A stretch of DNA of 64,000 nucleotides, from assembly GCA_902779575.1 (NCBI GenBank), contig CACZBW010000009.1:62001-126000 (forward strand), given 5' to 3'. The notes beneath the pieces were generated by a model. The model did not search any database, was not told where the DNA came from, and worked only from the letters and a program-made list of their open reading frames with translations. The DNA comes from an uncultured Lachnospiraceae bacterium. GTDB taxonomy: Bacteria > Bacillota > Clostridia > Lachnospirales > Lachnospiraceae. Positions 52,183 through 61,075 of this stretch are shown piece after piece. A program made the position numbers and the translations under genes. Position 1 is the first letter of the stretch, and every line of letters begins with the position of its first letter.

Positions 52183-52425
52183 ATGAACGAAAAGCAGGAT
52201 AAAAAAGTCAGGGCGGAACGACCGACTTCCCCTGAGCAGATTGACGATTATATCAGAGTGACGACACCCGGCATGTGGGTTCTGGTCTCAGGCATGCTGG
52301 TGCTGCTTCTGGCCGGCCTGATCTGGGCTTATGCCGGCAGGATTGAGAAGAGGGATATGACTCCGGACGGTCAGGTAACTACGGAGTATGTTGCCCCGGC
52401 GTCTTTTCTGACGGACGCTGAATGA
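52183..52425 (+). CDS. Truncated HlyD-like accessory protein of an NHLM export system
   Basis: An 80-residue protein: acidic/basic start, the segment PTSPEQIDDYIRVTTPGMWV, one membrane helix (VLVSGMLVLLLAGLIWAYA) and a 25-residue outer tail. Residues 15-60 closely match the start of NHLM bacteriocin-system HlyD family proteins, which normally continue with a periplasm-like coiled-coil adaptor. Here the adaptor is missing, and the frame ends in ASFLTDAE at the first copy of a 36-bp tandem repeat. GGAG precedes the ATG. It is either a remnant or a small membrane partner in a Gram-positive exporter that needs no adaptor; I favour the second only weakly. Confidence 0.7.
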   Translation: MNEKQDKKVRAERPTSPEQIDDYIRVTTPGMWVLVSGMLVLLLAGLIWAYAGRIEKRDMTPDGQVTTEYVAPASFLTDAE

Positions 52426-52605
52426 GAGATTTCGGTATCTTTTCTGACAGACGCTGAATAGGAGATTTCGGTATCTTTTCTGACAGACGCTGAACGGGAG
52501 ATTTCGGTATCTTTTCCGACGGACGCTGAATAAGAGATTTCGGTATCTTATCTGACGGACGCTGGATGGGAGATTTCCGGCATCCTTTCTGAAGGATGCT
52601 GAAAT
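52399..52605 (+). repeat. 36-bp tandem repeat across the end of the HlyD-like gene
   Basis: Four clear units (52426-52461, 52462-52497, 52498-52533, 52534-52569), a degenerate fifth (52570-52605) and a partial copy inside the gene end (52399-52425). The unit core is GAGATTTCGGTATCTTTTCT and GACRGACGCTGAA plus a variable triplet. Because 36 is divisible by three, the gene's frame continues through every unit; the variable triplet is TGA, TAG, CGG, TAA, TGG in order. Conceptually the units read EISVSFLTDAE-stop. Confidence 0.9.
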
Positions 52606-52666
52606 GACAGCTTTCACGGTACAGAAAGTCTGAGAAACTGCTGCGGACTGCAGCCCGGAGACAAAT

Positions 52667-54859
52667 ATGATCGGATCGGACAGAAAAGCCATAAAGGCAC
52701 CGGTTAAAGGAAATAAGGTGGCGAAGGTCCCGGTGATCATGCAGCTGGAGGCGCTGGAATGCGGTGCTGCCTGCCTGGATATGGTCCTTGCCTATTATGA
52801 AAAATGGATACCGCTGGAGCAGGTCCGCAAGGACTGCGGCGTTTCGCGCGACGGTTCGAATGCCAAGAACGTCATGCTGGCAGCGCAGAACTACGGCCTG
52901 AACGCCGAAGGCTTCCGGGTGGAGAAAGAGTATCTGGAAAAGAACGGTTCTTTTCCCTGCATCATTTACTGGAACGGCAATCATTTTGTGGTTCTGGACG
53001 GATTCAGGAAGGGGAGGGCCGTTTTAAATGACCCCGCGCGGGGCGTGGTAGAGGTCTCCATGGAGGAATTTGACCAGGCCTTCACGGGAATCATCCTGGA
53101 GATGTCGCCGGGTGAAAACTTTGAGCCCGGAGGCCATCCCAAGAGCATCATGGGCTTCGTGAAGAAAAAGCTGAAGGGACTGAAGTCTGCCTTCATTTTT
53201 GCCTTCAGTCTTTATCTGATCACCGCAGTCTGCGACATGTTCTATCCCGGTTTTCAGAGAGTCTTCCTCGACCGGCTGCTGACCGGGAAGAGTCCGGAAT
53301 GGGTGACGCCCTTCCTGATCCTCCTCTGTATCCTGACCGCGATCCAGATTACGAACAGCCTGATCAACCGCTTCTTTCTGCTGCGGCTGGAAGGAAAACT
53401 CGCGATTTCCTCCAATTCGTCCTACATGTGGCATATCCTGCACCTGCCCATGGAATTCTATTCGCAGAGGCAGGCCGGGGACATCGCGATGCGCAAGCAG
53501 ACGAATGCCACGATCGCGGCGACTCTGATCAGTACCTTCACCCCGCTGGTGATGGATACTGCCCTCATGTTTTTCTACCTGTACCTGATGCTCCGCTATG
53601 ATTTCAGCCTCTCCCTGATCGGCGTGGCGGGAATCCTGATCAACACGGTGGTACAGAAATATATCTCTGACAGGAAGGTCAATATCTCCAGAGTAATGAT
53701 GCGCGATATGGCCAAGCTGCAGTCCACAACCGTAGCAGGCGTCGAGATGATCGAGACCATCAAGGCCAGCGGCGTCGAGGATGAATTCTTTGCCAGATGG
53801 GCAGGCTATCAGGCTTCCGTGAACCGGCAGAACACATCCTCCGCGCGGATCAGCAACGGATACGGGCTGATTCTGCAGTTCGTCTCCCTGGCGGCCAACA
53901 ACCTGATCCTCGGCCTGGGGCTTCTGTATACCATGGAAGGCCATTTTACCGTCGGTATGCTCTTCGGATTCACAACCCTGCTGACCCGTTTCAGTTCCCC
54001 GGTAGGCCAGCTGACTTCGGCCCGGGACATGATCCGTCAGATGCGTACGGACATGGAGCGTATCGAGGACGTTATGGAATATAAGGCGGACGTGCCCGAG
54101 ACAGATCCGGTGCGGACGGAGGAGACCAACTATACAAAACTGAGCGGCAAAATCGAGATGAAAAATGTCACCTTCGGCTATTCTCCCCTCGCGAAGCCGC
54201 TGATCGAGAATTTCAACCTGACCATTGAACCCGGGCAGAAGATCGCCCTTGTCGGAAGCTCCGGCTGCGGGAAATCAACCCTCGCAAATCTCCTGACCGG
54301 CCTGTATAAACCCTGGAGCGGCGAGATTCTGTTCGACGGGATACCCCGCGAGGAGATTGACAGGAACCGCTTCACAGGTTCTGTCGCCATGGTGGATCAG
54401 GAAGTGACCCTCTTCGAGGATACGATCGAGAACAATATCAAGCTCTGGGACAATTCCATCGAGGACTTCGAGATGGTTCTTGCGGCCCGGGACGCCAGCA
54501 TTCATTCGGAGATCATCCAGAGGGAAGGCGGATATAATTATATCCTGAATGAAAATGGAAAAGACCTGTCCGGCGGCCAGCGGCAGAGGGTCGAGATTGC
54601 CCGCGTGCTGGCGCAGGATCCCACGGTTATCATCATGGACGAAGCGACCTCGGCCCTTGACGCGAGGACGGAGGCTGAGGTGGTCCAGGCGATCCAGGAC
54701 AGGGGAATTACCTGCATCGTGGTTGCGCACAGACTTTCGACGATCCGGGACTGCGACGAGATCATCGTCATGGAAAACGGGCATGTCGTGGAGCGCGGAA
54801 AGCACGATGAGCTGTATCGGAAAGGAAGCTTCTACACAAAGCTTGTGACGAGTGAATAG
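52667..54859 (+). CDS. NHLM-type peptidase/permease/ATPase ABC transporter
   Basis: 730 residues in three parts. The N-terminal C39 peptidase has Cys32 (QLEALECGAACLDM), His106 (GNHFVVLDG) and Asp122 (LNDPARG), the triad that cuts double-glycine leader peptides. A six-helix membrane domain spans about residues 165-470. The ATPase has Walker A GSSGCGKST near 530, signature LSGGQRQRVEIAR and Walker B VIIMDEATSALD. NHLM proteins process and export ribosomal peptides with nitrile-hydratase- or Nif11-like leaders. All catalytic residues are present. No such precursor gene was seen in the window. Confidence 0.92.
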   Translation: MIGSDRKAIKAPVKGNKVAKVPVIMQLEALECGAACLDMVLAYYEKWIPLEQVRKDCGVSRDGSNAKNVMLAAQNYGLNAEGFRVEKEYLEKNGSFPCIIYWNGNHFVVLDGFRKGRAVLNDPARGVVEVSMEEFDQAFTGIILEMSPGENFEPGGHPKSIMGFVKKKLKGLKSAFIFAFSLYLITAVCDMFYPGFQRVFLDRLLTGKSPEWVTPFLILLCILTAIQITNSLINRFFLLRLEGKLAISSNSSYMWHILHLPMEFYSQRQAGDIAMRKQTNATIAATLISTFTPLVMDTALMFFYLYLMLRYDFSLSLIGVAGILINTVVQKYISDRKVNISRVMMRDMAKLQSTTVAGVEMIETIKASGVEDEFFARWAGYQASVNRQNTSSARISNGYGLILQFVSLAANNLILGLGLLYTMEGHFTVGMLFGFTTLLTRFSSPVGQLTSARDMIRQMRTDMERIEDVMEYKADVPETDPVRTEETNYTKLSGKIEMKNVTFGYSPLAKPLIENFNLTIEPGQKIALVGSSGCGKSTLANLLTGLYKPWSGEILFDGIPREEIDRNRFTGSVAMVDQEVTLFEDTIENNIKLWDNSIEDFEMVLAARDASIHSEIIQREGGYNYILNENGKDLSGGQRQRVEIARVLAQDPTVIIMDEATSALDARTEAEVVQAIQDRGITCIVVAHRLSTIRDCDEIIVMENGHVVERGKHDELYRKGSFYTKLVTSE

Positions 54860-55042
54860 GATATCCCGGTTTTTCCGGGAAAGCTCCGGCTTTTTTACAG
54901 GCAGCTGATCAGATGGTATTTTTATCATTTCGGAAGGAGGAGCGGCTGAGACTGCCGGCAGATTCTGTCTGCCGAAGAAGACGGGAAAGGAGCGGCGAAG
55001 AAGACGCCGCCCGGCCTTCAGGCAGTCCGGTCCACAGAGCGC

Positions 55043-57229
55043 GTGGGTTGGTTTGACGAGCAGATCCGACAGCGGATACAGAATGATGATGACATTCTGG
55101 CCGATGCTTACGCCAGAATGGCCAATGCTGTAAATGGAAAAGACAAGATCCGGATCCTGTTCCAGTCTGACCGGGAACTGGCGGAAGCGGCCGTGGGGGA
55201 AATCCTGCGCTATTACCGTGTCCGTGCCAGAATCATCCCGGAAGGAATGGAGGATTACGAAGAGATCCTTGAATATCTGCTCCGGCCGTCCGGCATCCTG
55301 AGAAGGAGGGTCCGCCTTACAGAAGGCTGGTATAAGGACGCGGCCGGCGCCATGCTCGGATCAAAAAAAGACGGGACCATGGTGGCCCTGATTCCGGGGA
55401 AGCTGAGAGGCTATACGATCGTCGACCCGGCCAGCGGGAAGAATGAGGTCGTGAACGCCCGTACCGCGGCGGAGCTGGATACTGACGCTGTGTGCTTCTA
55501 TAAGCCTTTCCCGCTGAAGGCGATCGGCGTGAAAGATGTGATCTTCCATGTGATCTCCCTGCTCCGCACCAGAGACTATGCCTGGATGATCGGGCTGACG
55601 GCGGTGATCACGCTGATCCAGGCGATCGGTCCGAGGATTACCCTGAAGATCTACAGTCCGGAGTTCCTGGGAACCGGCAGTCATCTGCTCCTGATCAGCA
55701 TGATCATGGTCCTGACCCTGTCCGAAGTGTCAAAGATCCTGTTCAGTCTTGCCAAAAACCTGATCAGTCAGAACATTCAGGATCAGCTCAGGCTTCAGGT
55801 CGAGAGCGCGGCGATGATGAGGATTCTGTCTCTGCCGATCTCCTTTTTCTCACGCTTTAATTCGGGAGAGATCATCACAAGGCTGCAGGCAGTGTCAACC
55901 CTGTGTTCCACCATCTCGTCAACCTTTTTCTCGGTATTCCTGACCGCGGCGTTTTCGCTGGTCTATATGGTGCAGATTTTCAACTATGCCGCCTCACTGG
56001 TCCTTCCGGCGATGGCGGTGACCCTGCTCACGGCCGTGCTTACACTTCTGACTTCTTTCCTGCAGATGGGAATCTCCCAGAAGCGCATGGAAGCGGAAGG
56101 AAAGGAAAATGGAATCGTCCTGGCGCTGCTGGGAGGAACGGACAAGATCAAGGTTGCGGGAGCGGAGAAAAGAGCTTTTGCCGAGTGGGCGGAGCGCTAC
56201 GCGGTCTGCGCGGGCCTGACCTACAATCCTCCTTTCCTGCTGAAAGTCAGCGGCCCTCTGTCTCAGATCATCACCCTCTGCGGGACGGTAATGATGTATT
56301 ACATGGCCCTCAAGGGCGGTCTTTCCGCCCAGAATTACCTTGCCTTCAATGCGGCCTACGGACTGATCTCGGGGGCGTTCGGCGGCCTGGTCGGCGCTGC
56401 TGTGGCAGTCGCTGGCGTCAAGCCGGCGCTGGAGATGGCGAAGCCGATCTTTGAGACCGCGCCGGAGATCCAGGAAAAGAAGGAAGTCATCCAGCACCTG
56501 GAAGGTATGATCGAACTGAATAATGTGACCTTCCGTTATACGGATTCAACGCCATATGTGCTGAATAACCTGTCGCTGAAGATCCGCAAGGGAGAGTACG
56601 TCGCCATCGTCGGAAGAACCGGATGCGGCAAATCAACCCTGATGCGTCTCCTGCTGGGCTTTGAGAAGCCGGTCATGGGCGGAATCTACTACGACGGCAG
56701 GGATATCCAGTCTCTGGATATGAAGTCTCTGCGCAGAAATATCGGCGTTGTCCTTCAGTCCGGCAAACTGTTCCAGGGAGATATTTATTCCAATATCTCA
56801 ATCTCCGCGCCGAACCTTTCCCTTGACGACGCATGGAAAGTCGCGGAGATGACGGGAATGAAGGAAGATATCGAGCGCATGCCCATGGGAATGCATACCC
56901 TGATTTCCGAGGGTTCCGGAGGCATCTCCGGAGGCCAGAAGCAGAGGCTGATGATCGCCAGGGCGATCGCGCCTAAGCCGTCCATCCTGATGTTCGACGA
57001 GGCGACCTCCGCCCTTGACAATATTACGCAGAAGGTGGTATCCGATTCCCTGGATACGCTCCGCTGCACCAGAATCGTAATCGCCCACAGGCTTTCCACC
57101 ATACGCAACTGCGACCGGATCCTGGTTCTTGACGGCGGCCGCATCATAGAGAGCGGGAATTATGAGGAACTGATCGCGAAGAACGGATTCTTCGCAAAAC
57201 TTGTGGAGCGTCAGAGAGCGGACATCTGA
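55043..57229 (+). CDS. NHLM-type ABC transporter, permease/ATPase partner
   Basis: 728 residues, starting at GTG 55043; MGWFDEQIRQRI is the usual beginning for this family even though the ribosome binding site is weak. The first 160 residues are a soluble domain without the C39 Cys. Six membrane helices and an ATPase follow: Walker A GRTGCGKST near 525, signature ISGGQKQRLMIAR, Walker B SILMFDEATSALD. It works with the peptidase-containing transporter, probably as a heterodimer. Between the two genes are 183 bases with a hairpin but no evident gene. Confidence 0.92.
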   Translation: MGWFDEQIRQRIQNDDDILADAYARMANAVNGKDKIRILFQSDRELAEAAVGEILRYYRVRARIIPEGMEDYEEILEYLLRPSGILRRRVRLTEGWYKDAAGAMLGSKKDGTMVALIPGKLRGYTIVDPASGKNEVVNARTAAELDTDAVCFYKPFPLKAIGVKDVIFHVISLLRTRDYAWMIGLTAVITLIQAIGPRITLKIYSPEFLGTGSHLLLISMIMVLTLSEVSKILFSLAKNLISQNIQDQLRLQVESAAMMRILSLPISFFSRFNSGEIITRLQAVSTLCSTISSTFFSVFLTAAFSLVYMVQIFNYAASLVLPAMAVTLLTAVLTLLTSFLQMGISQKRMEAEGKENGIVLALLGGTDKIKVAGAEKRAFAEWAERYAVCAGLTYNPPFLLKVSGPLSQIITLCGTVMMYYMALKGGLSAQNYLAFNAAYGLISGAFGGLVGAAVAVAGVKPALEMAKPIFETAPEIQEKKEVIQHLEGMIELNNVTFRYTDSTPYVLNNLSLKIRKGEYVAIVGRTGCGKSTLMRLLLGFEKPVMGGIYYDGRDIQSLDMKSLRRNIGVVLQSGKLFQGDIYSNISISAPNLSLDDAWKVAEMTGMKEDIERMPMGMHTLISEGSGGISGGQKQRLMIARAIAPKPSILMFDEATSALDNITQKVVSDSLDTLRCTRIVIAHRLSTIRNCDRILVLDGGRIIESGNYEELIAKNGFFAKLVERQRADI

Positions 57230-57256
57230 CAGATACGGGGCACTGACAATCTGCGG

Positions 57257-57299
57257 ATTGCCGGTGCCTTTGTGATATAAAATGAATTGCCGGTGCCTT
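57257..57299. repeat. Short direct repeat before the aminopeptidase gene
   Basis: ATTGCCGGTGCCTT occurs at 57257-57270 and 57286-57299, on both sides of an AT-rich TGATATAAAATG. It may be a regulatory site or a chance duplication. Confidence 0.4.
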
Positions 57300-57402
57300 A
57301 ACCGATTCAGGAAATGGAAGACGGAGTGTGCCGGCGGCTATTGCGGATGAAAGAGCAGGATTATAAAGATATACCCGCAGCTTTGGCAAACGAGGAGCGA
57401 TT

Positions 57403-58800
57403 ATGACACAGACAGCAGGGGTTTATGCAGAAACAGAAGAACTGGCCGGGCTGAAGGAATTTCTGAAGAAAAGTCCGACGGCGTTTCACGCGGCGGATAC
57501 GATCCGCCGGGAACTTGAGGCGGCAGGCTTTCAGGAACTGAAGGAAAGCCGGCGCTGGCAGCTTGAAAAAGGCGGTGCTTACTATGTCGTGCGGAACGGC
57601 TCCAGCGTGATCGCCTTCCGGATCGGGGAAGACTACAGGGAGACAGGCTTTCTCGTGACAGCCTCCCACAGTGATTCTCCGGCATTTAAAATCAAGGAAG
57701 AGGCTGAAATCACGGTGCGGGACCACTACATGCAGCTGAACACGGAAGGCTACGGCGGCATGATCTGTTCCAGCTGGATGGACCGTCCGCTTTCCATAGC
57801 GGGGCGCGTCCTGGTCCGCAAAAAGGGCGAAATAAAGGATCCTGGTCAGACAGAGGAAATGCAGTCCGTACAGGGCGGCGGGGAGATCTACGAGGCCAGG
57901 CTGATCGACTTTGACCGGGATTTGGTCCTGATACCGAATCTTGCCATTCATATGAACCGGAAGGTCAATGAAGGCATGGCCCTGAACCTGCAGACCGATC
58001 TGCTTCCCCTTCTGGGAGGCGCGCCGGTAAAAAGCGGCCGCTTCCGGGAAATGGCCGCAGCGGAAGCCGGAGTCAGTCCCGAAGATCTTCTCGGGATGGA
58101 CCTGTATCTTTACAACCGCATGGAGCCCTCTGTCTGGGGCGCGGACCGGGAGTTTTTCTCCGCCGGGCGGCTGGATGACCTGGAGTGCGCATACGGAACT
58201 TTGCAGGGATTGCTCCGGAGCAGGGCAGGAAGCGGTATCCGGCTTTACTGCTGCTTTGATAATGAGGAGGTGGGCTCCGGTACGAAACAGGGCGCCAGGT
58301 CCACCTTCCTGCAGGACGTTCTCAGGCGGATCGTCTTCGGACTGGGGATGGACGAAGAAGATTACCGCTGCATGTGCGCGCGCAGCTTTATGCTCAGCTG
58401 TGACAATGCCCACGCGGTTCATCCGAATCATCCGGAAAAAACCGACGTAAAGAACTGCGCCTATATGAATGAAGGGATCGTGATCAAGTCCCACGCCGGG
58501 CAGAAATACACCAGCGACGGAGTCAGTGTTTCCGTTTTCCGCGGAATCTGCGAAAAGGCGGGCGTTCCTGTGCAGTATTTCTCCAACCGTTCCGATGAGG
58601 CCGGCGGAAGCACACTGGGGAACCTTGCCATGTCCCAGGTTTCCATGAACTGCGCGGATATCGGCCTGGCGCAGCTGGCCATGCACAGCGCTTATGAGAC
58701 AGCCGGCGTAAAAGACATCGCATATCTGATAAAAGCATGCCGGCAGTTTTATGACAGCCGGATCGTCTCCGACGGAAACCGTGTCTATGTCCGGTCGTGA
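57403..58800 (+). CDS. M18-family aminopeptidase
   Basis: 465 residues, a cytosolic binuclear-zinc aminopeptidase of the aspartyl-aminopeptidase family. Metal and catalytic segments are TASHSDSPAFKIK (His and Asp), FDNEEVGSGTKQGA (Glu pair) and LSCDNAHAVHPNHPEK, with a late His in NLAMSQVSMNCADIGLAQLAMHSAYE. It removes N-terminal, preferably acidic or hydrophobic, residues from peptides. Start ATG 57403 has GAGGAG nine bases upstream. It is likely transcribed apart from the ABC pair, 173 bases away. Confidence 0.92.
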   Translation: MTQTAGVYAETEELAGLKEFLKKSPTAFHAADTIRRELEAAGFQELKESRRWQLEKGGAYYVVRNGSSVIAFRIGEDYRETGFLVTASHSDSPAFKIKEEAEITVRDHYMQLNTEGYGGMICSSWMDRPLSIAGRVLVRKKGEIKDPGQTEEMQSVQGGGEIYEARLIDFDRDLVLIPNLAIHMNRKVNEGMALNLQTDLLPLLGGAPVKSGRFREMAAAEAGVSPEDLLGMDLYLYNRMEPSVWGADREFFSAGRLDDLECAYGTLQGLLRSRAGSGIRLYCCFDNEEVGSGTKQGARSTFLQDVLRRIVFGLGMDEEDYRCMCARSFMLSCDNAHAVHPNHPEKTDVKNCAYMNEGIVIKSHAGQKYTSDGVSVSVFRGICEKAGVPVQYFSNRSDEAGGSTLGNLAMSQVSMNCADIGLAQLAMHSAYETAGVKDIAYLIKACRQFYDSRIVSDGNRVYVRS

Positions 58801-58958
58801 GTTTATTCTCAGCTCCGGATATAAGACGACTGATTCCGGAGACAGACAGCCCGCAGGAAGGGTTTCAGGTGTAAGGCGGCAAAACTGCCGGATGAAATAT
58901 GTGTGCGAACCGGAGTACAATGAACAGGAGAGAATAACAGAAGCAGAGAAAGGATTTT

Positions 58959-59705
58959 ATGAGTCTGTATACAATCGGCGACCTGCATCTTCATTTTCAG
59001 TCCGAGCTGAAATCAGAGGAGCAGCTTCATGGAAAACTGTGGAAAAACCATGAGAAGCTCTTTCAGGAAGCCTGCTCTGAACTGCTGAAGGAGGAGGACA
59101 CCCTGGTCCTGGCCGGGGATCACAGCTGGGGCAGGAAGCTGTCGGAATGTGAAGAGGACCTTGCCTACATCATGGGTCTGCCCGGAAGAAAGATCCTGCT
59201 GAGGGGAAATCATGACAGCTTCTGGGATGTCAAAAAGACAGAGCGCCTGAATGAGCTGTACCGGGGAAAACTGGAATTTCTGCAGAATAATTTTTATACT
59301 TATAAGGATTATGCCCTGGTCGGAACGAAAGGATATACTTTTGAAGGTCCTTTTTACCTCAGCCGCAGGGGATATATCATGGGCTGGGACGAGGAAGAGG
59401 CTGCGCGCGCGGAGAAGCTGGTGGAGCGGGAGTATGACCGCCTGCAGCTTTCTTTCAAAGCCGCGGTTCAGGCGGGATACTCCAGGTTTATCATGTTCCT
59501 TCACTATCCGCCGACCAATGTACTGCAGAAGGAGAGCTGCTTTACCAGAATTGCGGAACAATATGGGGTCGAACAGGTGATATACGCGCACTGTCATGGG
59601 GCGTCCAGATTTCATGACAGTATCTGCGGGATGAAGAACGGAATCCGCTATTCCCTGGTATCGGGGGACTGCCTGCGCTGGCGGCCCATGAAGGTTCTGG
59701 ATTGA
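58959..59705 (+). CDS. Metallophosphoesterase of the calcineurin-like family
   Basis: 248 residues with the full motif set: GDLHLHF near residue 7, GDHSWG near 53, GNHDSFW near 85, FLHYPP near 180 and YAHCHGASRF near 205. These bind two metals and hydrolyse a phosphoester. It belongs to the group of clostridial metallophosphoesterases whose substrate is unknown. AAAGGA precedes the ATG, and the PfkB gene follows after 25 bases, so the two are probably one operon. Confidence 0.87.
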   Translation: MSLYTIGDLHLHFQSELKSEEQLHGKLWKNHEKLFQEACSELLKEEDTLVLAGDHSWGRKLSECEEDLAYIMGLPGRKILLRGNHDSFWDVKKTERLNELYRGKLEFLQNNFYTYKDYALVGTKGYTFEGPFYLSRRGYIMGWDEEEAARAEKLVEREYDRLQLSFKAAVQAGYSRFIMFLHYPPTNVLQKESCFTRIAEQYGVEQVIYAHCHGASRFHDSICGMKNGIRYSLVSGDCLRWRPMKVLD

Positions 59706-59730
59706 AGAAAGGAAAGAAAGGGGAAACAAG

Positions 59731-60897
59731 ATGTCGGACTGCAAGATGATTGTGGCGGGATATATCTCGCTGGATATTACGCCGGTTTTCCCGGAGAATT
59801 ACAAAGGAAGAACCATGGGTGATATCGTGCGTCCGGGCAAGCTCAGAAGAGTCGGCCCGGCCGAGGTTTCACCCGGAGGATGCGTCTCGAATACGGGACT
59901 GGCCCTGCATCAGCTCGGGGCGGATGTGGCGCTGGTCTCGAAAGTCGGAGATGACGAGTTCGGGCGTCTCCTGCAGGATACCTACCGGAGAAAGGGCGCC
60001 GACGCGGAATTTATTGTATCGAAAGATGTCGATACATCCTATACGCTTGTAATCGCGCCTCCCGGAAGCGACCGCTGTTTTCTGGTAGATTCGGGAGCGA
60101 ATAATTATTTCTTCCCGGAGGATCTGGATTACGAGAGAGCAGCCGGCGCCCAGTATTTTCATTTCGGTTACCCGGCCCTGATGGAAAGCTTTTTTTCCGA
60201 CGGAGGTCAGCGGCTCGCGCGGATGATGAGGCAGATGCAGGAGAAAGGCCTTGTCACCAGCCTGGATACCGCCCAGCCCGACCCGGGCTCCGAGTCCGCC
60301 GGGGTTGACTGGGAAAGCCTGCTGGCAAAAGCGCTCCCCTATGTCGACTTTTTCTTCCCCAGCATTGAAGAACTCGGAATTATGCTTGACCGCAGCCGTT
60401 ATGAGCACTGGCAGAAGAAGGCGGACGAGACGGGGGAGGATATCTGTATGATGCTTTCTCTGGAGGAAGACGTGCATCCTCTGGCAAAGAAGGCGTTAGA
60501 CCTTGGCTGCGGAAGCGTGCTGCTCAAGTGCGGCGCCGCGGGGATGTATTTCCTGTCGTCCTCTGAAGCGCATATGGAACAGATCGGAGAAAGGCTGAAG
60601 AAAAAACATGAAGGCGCGGCTTTTACCGGAAAAGGATGGGGAGATCTCGCCGTCTTCCAGGACAGTTTCAGGCCGGACCGGGTTCTGTCCGGCACAGGCG
60701 CGGGTGACACGGCGATTGCCGGTTTCCTTTACGGAGTCAGCGCGGGTATGGATCCCGATCTCTGCCTGAAGATCGCCGCCGGATGCGGTTCCATGTGCGT
60801 TACCACTTACGATACATTGTCCGGACTTCTGCCGGTTGACAGGCTGATCGGGCGGATCCGGTCCGGCTGGGAGACCCAGCATTTCATCCGGCCGTGA
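59731..60897 (+). CDS. PfkB-family carbohydrate kinase
   Basis: 388 residues, longer than ribokinase. The N-terminal GGCVSNTGLALHQLGADVALVSKVGDDEFGRLL and the C-terminal LSGTGAGDTAIAGFLYGV are PfkB signatures; the catalytic Asp lies in GAGD. An insertion near residues 225-250 (SLEEDVHPLAKKAL) is not in ribokinases. It would phosphorylate a sugar or sugar phosphate. Together with the class II aldolase that follows it could make and cleave a ketose bisphosphate; this is inference from position. AAGGGGA precedes the ATG. Confidence 0.86.
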   Translation: MSDCKMIVAGYISLDITPVFPENYKGRTMGDIVRPGKLRRVGPAEVSPGGCVSNTGLALHQLGADVALVSKVGDDEFGRLLQDTYRRKGADAEFIVSKDVDTSYTLVIAPPGSDRCFLVDSGANNYFFPEDLDYERAAGAQYFHFGYPALMESFFSDGGQRLARMMRQMQEKGLVTSLDTAQPDPGSESAGVDWESLLAKALPYVDFFFPSIEELGIMLDRSRYEHWQKKADETGEDICMMLSLEEDVHPLAKKALDLGCGSVLLKCGAAGMYFLSSSEAHMEQIGERLKKKHEGAAFTGKGWGDLAVFQDSFRPDRVLSGTGAGDTAIAGFLYGVSAGMDPDLCLKIAAGCGSMCVTTYDTLSGLLPVDRLIGRIRSGWETQHFIRP

Positions 60898-60921
60898 TAT
60901 TTTTATACCGAAACGAAGCTG

Positions 60922-61018
60922 TTCGGAACAGGCTCTGTTTAACCCGTTATGACAAATCATTCGGAACAGGTCCTGTTATCTGATTTCATATCGGAAGTCA
61001 TTCGGAACAGAGCCTGTT
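60922..61018. promoter_or_regulatory. Three phased palindromes before the aldolase gene
   Basis: AACAGGCTCTGTT (60927-60939), AACAGGTCCTGTT (60965-60977) and AACAGAGCCTGTT (61006-61018) each follow TTCGG. Spacing is 38 and 41 bp. The second is a perfect palindrome; the first and third are reverse complements of each other. The third is followed by TTTT, so the first and third can also pair into a terminator-like hairpin. Either a regulator array or a terminator with internal repeats is possible. Confidence 0.6.
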
Positions 61019-61075
61019 TTTCGTTTATTTCAGAAGCTGTAAACGGATCTTTTTGCTGTCAGGAGGAGAAAAGTT

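Noticed and set aside
52399-52605. CRISPR-like array
   Set aside because: The 36-bp units are directly contiguous with no spacers, and no cas gene is present.
52288-52984. Minus-strand frames through the 36-bp repeat that read as repetitive basic proteins
   Set aside because: Both frames are open only because a stop-free 36-bp unit is repeated; they overlap the NHLM transporter gene, lack a ribosome binding site and encode nothing recognisable.
54913-55056. Possible 47-residue precursor peptide between the two NHLM ABC genes
   Set aside because: No ribosome binding site, no GG/GA leader motif, very Arg-rich, and its end overlaps the ABC gene start; it looks like chance coding.
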